Positions 9,910-19,870 of a stretch of DNA of 64,000 bases are shown in pieces. The translations under genes were made by a program, and so were the position numbers. Within the stretch, counting starts at the first letter, position 1. The number at the start of each line of letters is the position of its first letter. The stretch covers positions 558,001-622,000 of the forward strand of contig CAMXCT020000125.1 in the NCBI GenBank assembly GCA_947184155.2, read 5' to 3'. The stretch is from Cladocopium goreaui (taxonomy: Eukaryota; Sar; Dinophyceae; Suessiales; Symbiodiniaceae). The notes beneath the pieces were generated by a model. It searched no databases and had not been told where the DNA came from. It was given only the letters and a program-made list of their open reading frames with translations.

Positions 9910-11142
9910 AGATTTCTTGTGGTCCATCATGCAGCGGGGCCCGTAACAAATGCAACACATGTGGTAGCCTTTCCTGCATCGGCCTTCTGTGACTGTTTCT
10001 TTGCACTTCTTCAGGGAGTAGCCAAAACAGATAGGATCACCATCCGGTGTAGACGCCGTTCCACCAGCATCACGAATTTCACGCGGCACTCTTTGATCTG
10101 ACTTCATCTTTGTTTTTCCCTTTCCCTTGGAGCCATATGGCCTGAAGCGGTTTTGGCCTTTGCGTCCTCCTTTACTAAGCGAAGGAGACTGGTGCTTGGC
10201 CACAGGCACAGAGGGCTGTGGAGGTGCTGCTTTGGCAGGCTGTTTCAACGGCAAAGGGAGCAAAGCAAAACTGACTTCATAGGTTTTTAGTGCCTCTTCA
10301 AGTCGGGAGTCAAGTTGAAGGACTCCGGAAGCATCGGGTCTTGGTTTGACATTCTTTTCAATGAGGTGACTCCAAGACGCCCTATCAGCAGCCAATAATT
10401 GTGAAACACTGCATCGGCTGTAACCTGTCGGTGGATCTTTGTTCAAATGGGCAAACAACAACTGTACATATTTGTCATGGCAAGTAAATGACATCACATT
10501 TGCAAAGTCGAGTGCTAGCCCACGTCGCTTGAAGGCTTCGACAGCTTGATATGATGACTGGATGCCAGTCTCGAACTCGTTGTCTTTGTCACGGATCACC
10601 ACCTTTGATGCTTCAACCTCCAGGAGTTTTATCTGAGGCTTACTGTTGTGAGCTAATTCTGTCAGCCTGCTGTAGCACTTCTCAAGGGGGATGAAGCGCA
10701 AAACATTTTGGTCATAGAGCTGGGTAGCCAAATCCAGAAGTGCATGGCTAGGCTCGGAGTGGCCTTCGATCAAAACACCAACCAGTCTGTTCTTCAGGTT
10801 TGCAAGTCTGGATTCTCTTTCCGCAGGTGCTACTTTCTTGGCAACGCTCGGCTCAGGGTTCATCACTTGCTCTTTCAAGATGGCCAGTAGCTGGGTTTGA
10901 CTCTCAAATAACAAACGCTTGAGTGCTGAGACCCCTCCAATCGTGGCGGACGGGTCCAATTGTCTCACCCAATTCTGGAAATCCTCGGGATTGATAGGCT
11001 GGCCAGGTTGGCCATGGGCATATGCCAATGCTGATATAGTGCAGACACCAGCATCTCTAAGCGCAGTTTGCAGGCTTTCAGGCAGCTTCACCTGGCTCAT
11101 CCTGAGGTCAAACTGAGCCTCAGAGTCCACAATTGAAGTCAT
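9907..11142 (-). CDS. Gag-like nucleic-acid-binding protein of element 1
   Basis: A 411-codon frame starting at ATG and ending in TGA at 9907. The N-terminal half carries a helical segment with the phrase AYAHGQPGQPIN, matched by AFAVGQPGQPIA in the second element. Residues about 305-360 are basic and low in complexity (GGRKGQNRFRPYGSKGKGK). The C-terminus is a Cys/His cluster with spacing C-x6-C-x8-C-x5-H-x-C-C-x2-C-x4-C-x3-H, also present in the second element. That layout suits a structural RNA-binding protein. The stop is followed by CTAG and the next ORF continues in the same frame. Confidence 0.8.
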   Translation of the reverse strand: MTSIVDSEAQFDLRMSQVKLPESLQTALRDAGVCTISALAYAHGQPGQPINPEDFQNWVRQLDPSATIGGVSALKRLLFESQTQLLAILKEQVMNPEPSVAKKVAPAERESRLANLKNRLVGVLIEGHSEPSHALLDLATQLYDQNVLRFIPLEKCYSRLTELAHNSKPQIKLLEVEASKVVIRDKDNEFETGIQSSYQAVEAFKRRGLALDFANVMSFTCHDKYVQLLFAHLNKDPPTGYSRCSVSQLLAADRASWSHLIEKNVKPRPDASGVLQLDSRLEEALKTYEVSFALLPLPLKQPAKAAPPQPSVPVAKHQSPSLSKGGRKGQNRFRPYGSKGKGKTKMKSDQRVPREIRDAGGTASTPDGDPICFGYSLKKCKETVTEGRCRKGYHMCCICYGPRCMMDHKKS

Positions 11143-11477
11143 GACGGGCCGGCTAAATGTTACCGCAAGAATTTACTGCAGAGAACTCCCAAAACGTGCC
11201 AAATCAAAAATTTTAACCATCAGTGATGTTAAAACAGCTGCACAATGAAAGTTACATCAAACATGTTTGCATGCTCAAACGCATGTTGAGCTGTGAACCA
11301 GCAAACGGCGGTATGCCGAAATCGCTTGAGATCATCCTCACACAAATTCTGACGTTGCCATGAACGAGATGGGATCATCCCCAATGCCTCCATTGGCACA
11401 ACTAACGATGCGAAGGGCCAAACTTTTTATACCCACCGCATGTGTCAGGCTGGTCAACACATCTTGACCGAGAAGAT

Positions 11478-11693
11478 TTACTTGCGGTTGCAAGATTTGC
11501 ACAGGGTGTTCCAAGCAGTGGCTTCGGTGCATCTCACATAGCTGTCAGTCAATCTTTTTCCACAAACCAAGAACCTGACATCGTTGTGGCAATCTCCATT
11601 GAACCGGTGCACAAGGTGTGACTTAGAGTGAACAAACCACTCTTCTCTCTCAGGGATGCGGGCCCTGAATCTCTTCACCCGATGCTGTGCCAC
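11478..11693 (-). CDS. Cys/His-rich C-terminal module of the recombinase, out of frame
   Basis: This frame overlaps the recombinase ORF end by 19 bases. It reads WFVHSKSHLVHRF, then a CGK pair, and ends with LCKSC. In the second element the equivalent module (FHVHKKSRILHKS, later MRC) is in one frame with the acidic serine-rich tail. Element 1 therefore has either a frameshift mutation or a programmed shift near 11690. The paired Cys/His residues suggest a small zinc-binding domain. From 11143 to 11477 (between this module and gag) I see no gene. Confidence 0.5.
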   Translation of the reverse strand: MAQHRVKRFRARIPEREEWFVHSKSHLVHRFNGDCHNDVRFLVCGKRLTDSYVRCTEATAWNTLCKSCNRK

Positions 11694-13717
11694 ACTATAG
11701 TCTCCGGGTCATCCGAGGATGATGCACTGCTGGAACTAGAAGAATCGGAATCTGACTCTGCAACATCCAGGGCACTGCTATCTGGCGCTTGCTGAGGCGC
11801 AACACCATCTCCAACCACTTCCCCTTCGGCATCACCGGGAGTGGCAGCCCCAAAGCATTCAATGGGGGAGTCAGGAATGACAACGAAGCCATCTTCAACC
11901 ACCAACTCCTGCTTAACACATTGTGGCGGCCTTTCAACTGGGCCACATTCTCGTTCCTTGAAAAACATTGACCGTTCAGCATCTGGAGAGAAAGTTCCAT
12001 CCGCCACTGAATCAATTACCCTTTGGAGCTCAGCCACTGGGGCGCATGCCAAATCTCGTGAGTAGATGGAGAAGGTTTCATTCAAACAAGACGTGTGTCT
12101 CCCAAGCAAAGATCGAGTCTGAGGTGTCAGCCCGAAACGCGCTGACCACGCCAACAATGTCGCCTTCAGGCTATGGCTGGACACAATCTCACCTTCAAAA
12201 CCTCGCTCCGGTTCGGCAAGTCCTAAGAAGCTGCGCAATGCTTTCGACACCTCAGATGACCTCAAGCCACGTTTCATGAAAACACCCACGTCTCCAGATG
12301 GAGCATGAACAAGTGGTCCATCAATAGGGTTATGCAACGCACAACCTGCAAGCTTGAGCACCTCAAGGGCCTTGATAGGCCAGATGCTTCCGTCAACTCC
12401 ACGCGCTGGAATGACAATGGGCAACAACCTTGTCTTGAGGGCTGCCATACGCCCTGATTTGTGGTTGCAAGTGGTCAGGACCACAAACCCTCCTTTGGAG
12501 TCAAAATCGCATTCAATAGTGCGCAATGAAAGCAAATCACTGTTGCGACAACGACCATAAAGTGCAAAGAGGATATGTGCCACCAACACTCGATCCATGA
12601 GGTGTCTGTCACCGTCACCCAAAATGCTGTGCAATCGAATAATCTGTGCTGAGGTCAGGGCAAGGGCTTGGCGCAACAATCTTTTACCAGTTAACATCAA
12701 CTCGCTGGCACCAATGAGTCTCCGGCTGGAAACTGCTGATTTCAAACTGTCAAAGCCCAAAACAAACACTGAAAATCTAACTGCAGACATCATGGAATCA
12801 GCTTTGGAAGCCGCGGCATTCGACTCTTTCAGATACCTGAAGTAGTCCCACAAGACATGTTCCTGAAAGCAGTTTGATTCAAGTCTACCGGCCCAGTCGC
12901 ACCATCTCAAAAATGCCAAAAGCGAATTTGCACGTTTGACCAGTGTTGCAGGCGACTTGACACCTACTACAGAGTCGATGATGTCAAGCGCACCCTCCTG
13001 TGAATCGTCACATTGACAAAGCTCTGCAATATGTTGTCCAGTACTGCTGGCATCCAGGTTGTGGTGCAAAACAATGAACAGTTTACCAATCGCAGTGTCC
13101 CTGAGCTTTTGACGCTTTGCCTGGTAGTGCAAGTCATCGCCACTCGAGATGCAAGCAGAAAAGACTGGACTTGTCGCATCATGGGTAGCTATGTTGGCCA
13201 CCGTCTCAAAAACATGCTGAGGCTCCACTCCAACATCAAAATTGCAAAAATTGCTGACAGGAATTTTGGGGATCAAGTTGGATGCAAAGGGTTCATCGCT
13301 GAAGAGCTCATTAAAAATTCCAACCTCCCAAGGCATTTTAATTCCAGTAACGTCAACGTTGCTAAACAAATTCCTGGCAAAAGTGGCATCATGGACAGCA
13401 CTAGAAACCACTGGTTGCGACGAACTTGAACTGCTCAAGACATGATGCTGGAAAGAACTGGAAACATTTGCAGCAGCGTCATCACCCGCAGGTCCAGGCC
13501 CAGCACCATCACAGTCACCGTCGAGCTGATCGAATGTCCCATCACCTGAATCGGCATGAGAAGGCAGATCAAACAAATGAAGATCACCAAACAATGTGTC
13601 ATCTGTATGGCCTGGTCCAACAAAAGGTTCCTCCAAAACGGTTTCAGCATGACCAGTTTCAACATCATCAATGGTGGTCTGTCCGGCAGCAGCAACTTCA
13701 CTGTCAAATCTCTGCAT
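11675..13717 (-). CDS. Tyrosine recombinase (DIRS-type integrase)
   Basis: The open frame runs from 13768; the first ATG is at 13717. Counting from 13768, an acidic, serine-rich N-terminus (about 1-220) precedes a SAM-like core-binding region (about 265-345). The catalytic residues follow: arginine in ALYGRCRNSDLLSL (R406 or R408), lysine in NHKSGR (437), the box SSHSLKAT with H532 and K535, LLGRH (558) and the nucleophile in FSIYSRDL (Y569). The second box is HxxK rather than the usual HxxR, and the same change is in element 2. An acidic Ser-rich tail closes the frame. The enzyme would integrate the element's circular DNA. It is the first ORF of the element, ahead of gag. Confidence 0.85.
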   Translation of the reverse strand: MQRFDSEVAAAGQTTIDDVETGHAETVLEEPFVGPGHTDDTLFGDLHLFDLPSHADSGDGTFDQLDGDCDGAGPGPAGDDAAANVSSSFQHHVLSSSSSSQPVVSSAVHDATFARNLFSNVDVTGIKMPWEVGIFNELFSDEPFASNLIPKIPVSNFCNFDVGVEPQHVFETVANIATHDATSPVFSACISSGDDLHYQAKRQKLRDTAIGKLFIVLHHNLDASSTGQHIAELCQCDDSQEGALDIIDSVVGVKSPATLVKRANSLLAFLRWCDWAGRLESNCFQEHVLWDYFRYLKESNAAASKADSMMSAVRFSVFVLGFDSLKSAVSSRRLIGASELMLTGKRLLRQALALTSAQIIRLHSILGDGDRHLMDRVLVAHILFALYGRCRNSDLLSLRTIECDFDSKGGFVVLTTCNHKSGRMAALKTRLLPIVIPARGVDGSIWPIKALEVLKLAGCALHNPIDGPLVHAPSGDVGVFMKRGLRSSEVSKALRSFLGLAEPERGFEGEIVSSHSLKATLLAWSARFGLTPQTRSLLGRHTSCLNETFSIYSRDLACAPVAELQRVIDSVADGTFSPDAERSMFFKERECGPVERPPQCVKQELVVEDGFVVIPDSPIECFGAATPGDAEGEVVGDGVAPQQAPDSSALDVAESDSDSSSSSSASSSDDPETIVWHSIG

Positions 13718-13894
13718 TCCCACTTTGACCGAATAAAAGCCACAAGAAGCAAAGTGAAAAACCTGCAAAGAAACTGATGGAAATCAGCAGCACTTTGTTG
13801 CAACTGCACTGAGAAGGAACATGACCTAGGCAAATGAGGGACTGAATTGCCGTACGTCCACGAGCCACGGACTGGACAGGGCGACGCATAGCCC

Positions 13895-14251
13895 CGTCGA
13901 AAAATTTTCTAACCCTTGAATGGAAAAGGCAACTTGAGACACCAAAGTCAACATGTGCATGAAAACCATTGTGAGTTGCCAACACAGGAGTTTCTGGAGA
14001 ACCTGTCATTTGTTGCACATACGAAAAGATTCTGCTTCCGCAAATAAGTCACAGGAGTAAACATTTCTTGCATTCTGAAATGAAGTTTCCACAAAAGGAG
14101 TATGACATCGAAGGTGGATGGTACACCAAATTCGTTTAACTGGGACAAGGTCAAATTACATTTTGGAGATAGCGTGGCTAAAAGTTTATGGGGTTATAAA
14201 CTTTTCTGCGGCATATGATTTAAGGCACTATCAACACGTTGACCGTTTGCT
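13895..14251 (-). repeat. Split direct repeat A1 of element 1
   Basis: 357 bases matching 5811-6167; the upstream terminus of the element. Matching ends at 14251, fixing the insertion boundary with flanking DNA. Promoter activity would be expected here, but no motif is recognised. Confidence 0.9.
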
Positions 14252-14434
14252 ACACTTCTCATCATGATTTGTGCGTGCCATCCTTGTGCAGAGTGCTGTC
14301 CAAAATGATTCGCGTTCCTCCTCGGTGATGTGTAGGCTGATGGCTCGCATCACCGCTTTTCTTTTTTGAAATTCTTTGCGCGCCTCCATCATTGTTTGCT
14401 GGCTGTTCACATCAAAGTTCCATTGAGTTTTCAT
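14252..14434 (-). CDS. Exon-like ORF abutting element 1, unknown
   Basis: The frame starts at ATG 14434 and reads into the element at 14251. It has a protein-like, charged helical composition with phrases such as MEARKEFQKRKAVMRAI and ITEEERESFWTAL. I do not recognise it. It could be an exon of a host gene on the minus strand, with a possible GA-type donor after CTCTGCACAAG, and the element may have inserted beside or within that gene. A connection to the MgtE gene on the far side is not shown. Confidence 0.35.
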
Positions 14435-14601
14435 GCCGCTCCACGGAAATGCGCTTCACGCCTTCCGTAGTAAAATGAAGGTTGCAGTCGGTTCTGATTT
14501 CGTGCCATGCCTGCCAGCTGCAACAATAAGTCTGCAATTTTTTGTTTTGCATTGTACTTTTCAGTCATTGATTCTTATGGACTACCATACCGTTTGTAAG
14601 G

Positions 14602-14672
14602 CAACTAAGTTCTGAGCCCACACAACTAAGTTCCAGACATCACCAACTAAGATCCATGCTCAACAACTAAGC
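14602..14672 (+). repeat. CAACTAAG tandem repeat, four copies
   Basis: CAACTAAG starts at 14602, 14623, 14644 and 14664, a period of 20-21 bases. The intervening bases share GTTC/GATC and a CA-rich end. Confidence 0.7.
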
Positions 14673-14766
14673 TAGGAACTAGCGCACAGAAAACTCGAAA
14701 TTTTCCTAGGTTTGATGGTGCCCTCAGACCAGGTGAATATTTTGTGAGACCACTGTCTCTTTGGCT

Positions 14767-14949
14767 TCACCTTTGCTCATCATAGGGCAATGGCAGCGGA
14801 ACAACGTAACCAACAAACCATACCCCATCTTTCTGAGTAACCCACAACTTTGAAACTGAGTTCACAATTTTTTCATAAAGTTTTGTTTGAAAACGTTTGT
14901 CGTTTGGAAACCTTGGTATTTGAAACTGTCTCACGTTTGTCATCATCAT
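14767..14949 (-). CDS. Short exon-like ORF, unknown
   Basis: 60 codons with a protein-like composition (FQIPRFPNDKRF; KLWVTQKDGVWFVGYVVP). No family recognised. It is on the same strand as the 14434 ORF and may be part of the same host gene. 14950-15485 shows nothing recognisable apart from two CAGAAGC motifs near 15366 and 15390. Confidence 0.25.
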   Translation of the reverse strand: MMMTNVRQFQIPRFPNDKRFQTKLYEKIVNSVSKLWVTQKDGVWFVGYVVPLPLPYDEQR

Positions 14950-15365
14950 CTCATCTAAGTAATGGGAACTGGCACCAATGGTTTGTCCTCAGGACATGGC
15001 CCTTGGTGTCCAGATTTTTGGGTCTTGGGATAGACCCCCAAAGGGTACCATCGTCACGGTGCACTGTCCTTTTCCGTCTCGGTTCTTTGGTCAGTCTTTG
15101 TCATGTTCGACTGGTGGACATTGTTGGACGATGTTGATCAGTAGGTGAACTCGGTTTCGGACTTTTCTCTGTCTGACTGTAATTTCTGTAGTGCACATGG
15201 AGGCCTACATGTTGACACTCAGGTTGCAGTTGATGTGAGCTTTTCGGTTGCATGTTTGCCAGGAAACGTTATTGAAACAAAACCTAGGAAACGAAAACCA
15301 GTGAAACACCAGTTTTTCCAAACACATGTTTTGTTTTGTGGTTTTTGGAATTCTCTCAATGCGAT

Positions 15366-16928
15366 GCAGAAGCCGTTTAGGTAGGAACAGAAGCTGTTGA
15401 GTGAGCGCACAGTTTTGCTTTGCCACCCTAGTCTGCACGGATCAAGAAAAGAGAACGGAGAATAGGTTTCGCACTTGTACTGTACATGGGCAGTATGTCG
15501 GATGCGGTGAACGCTCCAGAGGCTAAGCCTGAAGTTGGTGAGACTTCTACTCCTGGAGCTGCCTCTGTGGAGGGGACACCATCCGGACATTTGGCACAAC
15601 CTGAGCCGATGTCTCCAGCCATTGCGAAGTCTCCGACTGAACTCCATGAAGACAAAGCCGATGAGGCCAATGAGCCTCCTGAGAAGAAGGCCAGAATGTC
15701 TATGGAAGAGGAGATGCGTCTCCTGATGCAGAGTGAGAGAAGGTTTTAATCTCACATCGGCGGCTTTGGATAAGGTCCAGCAACATCTGGACATCAGTCG
15801 TCAGAACAGCAAGGATCTGGCACAGCTGGCTCAGGACGTTCACCATGATAAGGTGAGTGCGAAGTACTCCCTTGCACAATTACAAGCTATGCTGAACTGC
15901 TTTCAGAACATTGAGTGGCAGACGTCGGGAAGCAAGGGCGAGGCTAATACAAGCCTAAAGGCAGTGGCTAACAAGTCGCTGGCCCAGGCTAACCAGATCA
16001 ACCAGCACCTGAAAACGATTCACACAGAAATCAAAGAGGGGAACGAGAAACTTCTCAATGCCGTGGCGGATGGTTTTGGTCTGCTTGCTTCTGCTTTTGC
16101 AGCGGCTGAAATTTCCTCAAAGGAGCCTGAAGGGATTGCACCGCCGAATCCAGTACCTCCAGGGGTTACACCTTTGACTCCAGCAAGTGCAGGAGGGATG
16201 GCGGCAGTTCCAGAGATGCCACCTACTCCGATGGAGAGTGTTCCCTCATATGGTCAACCTGGCTATTCAGCCGCCAATTCAGGAGTTGGATCTTCGAGTG
16301 CGTCGGGATTTCCACCTGTGATGCCAACAGGAACCATGGCTGCAGGGCCGCAGCCACGTCAGGCACTACGTATTCTGGTGCGTGATGAGGGAGGGCGTAC
16401 AGTCCCTATCCCTGTGTCGCCAACTGCGAACCCACCGGGTGTCAGACTCGATCCCAACTACATGTCAGAATTCGGCATGGGATTTGTTCAGTTCCGTGGC
16501 AATTTCCACCGAAAGTTGCCGATGCATTTCTTCCACCTCCGGCCCAGTGAGAGGATCTGTGTGGATTCAAAGTTTTGCTGGTATGCCGCCAGTGAAAGGT
16601 GATGAATAGGCGCTACGTCTCGAGGTTCAACCCTGTTTGCCAGTAACAGTTTAACAGCTAGTCACTGTCGAAATCTGGATCTTGGAGTTCAAACAGTTTG
16701 CACTGCAGAGACTTGCAAGGGGTTGCACATCACTTGAACTGGATTGCACAACTTGGTATTGTATACGCATTTTTGCTGATCGTTTTGCATTGCAAGGGGT
16801 TGCAGAAGCTGTCCAAAACAACAGAAGCTGTCAGTACAGAACTGCCTACAGAAGCTGTGTAGGAAACTGTTGCCAGGGTTATCCAGTTTTGTTTGCAGAA
16901 GCCGTTCAAACATACTGCAGAAGCTGTT
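15366..16928 (+). repeat. CAGAAGC(C/T)GT motif, seven copies flanking a structural ORF
   Basis: CAGAAGCYGT occurs near 15366 and 15390 before the ORF, and near 16803, 16822, 16850, 16896 and 16917 after it. Downstream copies sit in a stretch rich in related TTGCA/CAGTTTG words. The paired placement suggests terminal or subterminal repeats of one element, but no clean LTR boundary was found. Confidence 0.4.
15486..16602 (+). pseudogene. Gag-like structural ORF of an unassigned retroelement, one frameshift
   Basis: Two frames overlap at 15733-15749: an acidic, proline-rich N-terminus beginning MGSMSDAVNAP, then a helical stretch of about 130 residues (LTSAALDKVQQHLDISRQNS and on) followed by a Pro/Gly/Met-rich region. 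The shift lies in GAGAGAAGGTTTT. The plan (acidic disordered end, helical middle, proline-rich tail) resembles the ORF at 30511-29384 inside the non-autonomous LTR element. I infer a structural, gag-like protein; no enzymatic motif is present. The region to 17900 holds no further gene I can support; a plus-strand frame 17395-17934 has no recognised content. Confidence 0.45.
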
Positions 16929-17164
16929 GTTAGGTTTGTAGGTTTTTGCCAGTTGAAACAGTTTCGGAATCTTCAGTTCATGTGATGTTCATTTCACTGT
17001 TTTGGGATTTGATGTCAACTGTTTTCACGTGTAACTAGTTTGATGCCACTTGCATGCAGTTGGACACATGTGGACTCATTGGACTCTGTTGCAACGTTTT
17101 CCAGTTGTCATGGTTTTGCAGTTCAGCAGTTCAGCTTGTCGACAGTTTTCACTGCTCTGTTTTT

Positions 17165-17245
17165 GGGATGGTCTTGCAACGTTTTTGTACTTGTCTTGAA
17201 CGTTTTTGTAAGTAACTTGAACGTTGTTGTAACCTTGTTGCACCA
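17165..17245 (+). repeat. Short imperfect TTGAACGTTTTTGTAA repeats
   Basis: Three consecutive variants of (C)TTGCAACGTTTTTGTA, TTGAACGTTTTTGTAA and TTGAACGTTGTTGTAA occur with a period of about 25 bases. Confidence 0.5.
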
Positions 17246-17929
17246 AGGTATGAAGATGATCCAATGATGTAGCTGTCAAGGGGTCATGAGAAAGATGGCA
17301 TAGCCATATGAGACACCCCTGCAGCTGAGGATCATAACATGTTTGTTTGTTGCATGTTCTTGGAACTTGGTTTTTGGAGTTGTCTTGAACTTGATTGGAC
17401 TTGGACTTTTCTGGAGCTGTTCTTGTCTTGGGGCTTTGGTCCAAGTTGTTACCTTCTGTACCTCTCTGTGTGCGCGTGTGCCATGTGGTCTGTTGGCCTG
17501 CTGCTTGGTCTTCTTTGAATGGGCAGTCCAACCTTTACCATGGACGTCCTTTTTCAAAAAGGAAGTGCGCAGCTCAGCTACCAGGATTGGCTGATAACAC
17601 CAAGGATTCAGAAGACAACACCTCCAAGAAACTTCTTGAGCCTGTGAAGTTTAGAAGCCAAGGTTCGAAGTTACTGGAAACCAGTTGCAAACGTTTGGAA
17701 AACAGATTTGAAACGTTGTTTCAGTTTGTTGTTGGGTTTTGTTTGGATGATCCTAACTTGAGGGGTTTAGGGTTCCCAAGGTCACAGGCCAGAGGCGCAA
17801 ACACTTGCAAACAAAAGTTCCTTAGCAAAAAGCCTCAGTGGAACAGCTCGTGTCATGCAATTCGTTCGGAAAATTTTCAAAACTCAGGTGCTACCGACAC
17901 TTCCGACAAACTTGACATCCCCTTCTTCG

Positions 17930-19330
17930 GCTAGCAACTGCAGCCTATGCAGAAAAGTTCGGATCCATGACAAGCTGTTGGTGTCGAGTCCTGGCACCAG
18001 TCCTACCTCTTTCTCGAGGTTTATCAGCATATCCCTAGTCTTGAATGACTTGGTCAAACCGTCACTCGGGTTTTGAAGTCCGGGGATGTGCTCTAACAAA
18101 AGACGCTTTTTCTTCACCAGCATTTGAATATACTTAGCACGAAGTTCTATGTGCCGGACGCGTCGCAACAACCCTTCCATCGAGCTTATGCTGATCGCGG
18201 CCGTTGCGTCGTTGCGCAAAACCAAGTGGTAAGTCCCAGTTGTACACTGCGGGGTTCCCAAAATGGTCGATGGAATCCCATCCAAAATAGATTCCAGCAA
18301 CATTCCAAGCGACACCAACTCTTTCGAGTTTTCTCAACGCTGGACAATCCTGTTTCCTATAGAAAACACCTTGATGCAGCAACTTTAGAACATCAAGACT
18401 CCCCCTGACACGGCTGCAACATTCCAAGACGCGTCGCAGAAGCCAACAACGCTTCGCGGTCCTACGCTTGGCGATCCTTCCGGAGAAGGCATGGTCTGCA
18501 CGCGGTGAAGGCGCGTCAACAACCAACGCAACAGTGCACGCAAACAAGCTTCCGCTGCACCTGATGGCTTCGAGTGAAAAACACAAATCAAGCACTGGAG
18601 AAAGCGGCCCACGCCAACTGTTCCAGAACCCTGCGGTACTGTGCTTCACCCTCCGCTGTCAGAGGCGTGTCTTCGCCCTGTTTTTCACGATCTTTGTAGA
18701 TCTCTTCCAGCTTTGGCGGTGTCTCGTTCGGTCCTGAAACTGGTGCAAGAAAGTGAACAAATTAAAAGGTTTCAGTTTCATATATGTCTCACTCACCCCC
18801 AGACTTGAGGTAGATTCCTCATCCCTTTCCCGACAAATGGTTCTCCCCAAAAACTGCAGGACGCTCTTTTCTTTCCAGAGAGTTTAATTTTCCAAATATT
18901 CATAAGCTGTTGCAAGCAGGCCTCCCCTTCTTGGTCATCTTCGGCAGCGACCAAGTAAATCGTCGACGTACACAAGCACCAAGAGAACTCCTTTCGGTCG
19001 GGTCTTCAACCGGAATAAAGTATTTAAAAGTATCTTTCCATAGGGCACACCATGCGCTGCAATTCGAGAAACCACAACAATGGCGCTCTCCTGAACCCAT
19101 TCATAGCTTTCCCCAGCCAGGCGATAACCCGGCGTCCATTGATCATGATGTTTGCTGGCAGTAACACCAAGTCACAGGCGTCAGCCTTCACTGGCGCATT
19201 CATGAACCACAGAGACATCGGCAGTCAGCAAACTAAGGTTCTTGACGACTGACACTGCAAGCACACACCGAAATCCGTCCAGCAACGACATTGGCGCATA
19301 CAAGGGAGGCCCCCAACTCCGTCTCCAAAA
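17930..19330 (-). pseudogene. Decayed copia pol: RT and RNase H
   Basis: Minus-strand frames, broken by several shifts, run from RT to RNase H. In order: SLWFMNAPVKAD and LLPANIMINGRRVIAWLGK (19218-19100), AMNGFRRAPLLWF, the RT catalytic box VLVYVDDLL (about 18985-18955), VVGFCDASWNVAAVSGG for the first RNase H aspartate (about 18430), then LRNDATAAISISS, RHIELRAKYIQML and PGLQNPSDGLTKSF at the end of RNase H (about 18250-18050). These are standard Ty1/copia positions. No gag, protease or integrase is visible and no LTRs were found, so this is a dead 5'-truncated fragment. Confidence 0.8.
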
Positions 19331-19639
19331 ATCATATCAATTTCAGGTACCAAAAACGAACCCAAAACTAGCCCCTTGTCTTGGTCATGACCATCTTTCC
19401 CTTTCTGTTCTCTTGATGAAAGAGGCTCCGTGTTTCCAAAGCCTGCAATCGAGGCGCTTCGAGACTCGGCGAGGCCTGGCCGAGGCCACGCCTCGGACGC
19501 AAAACGTATTGGCACAAGGGCAAAGCGAGGCTTACGGGGACTCGAAACTATATAATACTATTGTTGAAGTCCCAGCAAGGTTGAACTTGAAGTAGCCGGC
19601 AACTGTGCTGTCTTGCTAGAATTTTAGGCCGCAGCTGGC

Positions 19640-19870
19640 GCAGAGGGACGGCCTCCAGGCAAGCCTCGAGGCTTCAAGTTGATGGAAATTGCAGCAAAAT
19701 AAAAAGTTTATAAGATGAAACAAAGTTGAAGGCAGGCCTGAATGCAAGTCTCGAACTCCAGTGTCGCGAGACCATGGAAATTAGAACAAAACCCCTCAGG
19801 GCAAGCTTCGAGGCAGGCTTCGAGGCAGGCCTCGAGGGCCTCAAGCCAATGGAAATTGAAGCAAAACAAT
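19640..19870. repeat. CTCGAGGC-rich units with ATGGAAATTGAAGCAAAA
   Basis: Three diverged units each combine AGGC/CTCGAGGC palindromic words with a copy of ATGGAAATT(G)(C/A)AGCAAAA (at about 19681, 19773 and 19848). The GC-rich CTCGAGGC words form overlapping inverted repeats. No ORF explains the pattern. Confidence 0.5.

Larger units (their letters stand above)
4686..14251 (-). mobile_element. DIRS-like retrotransposon with split direct repeats (element 1)
   Basis: Read on the minus strand the order is A1 (14251-13895), tyrosine recombinase, gag-like ORF, methyltransferase-like/RT/RNase H ORF, B1 (6495-6170), A2 (6167-5811), an extra ORF, and B2 (5011-4686). A1 and A2 match over 357 bases; B1 and B2 match over 326. 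B1 abuts A2 with two bases between. This is the split-direct-repeat layout known from PAT and Ngaro elements, which integrate with a tyrosine recombinase and leave no target duplication; none is seen here. The long intact RT and gag frames and the matching repeats suggest a young insertion. It lies about 600 bp upstream of the MgtE start, in the same orientation. The recombinase-first order is unusual for the class. Confidence 0.9.
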
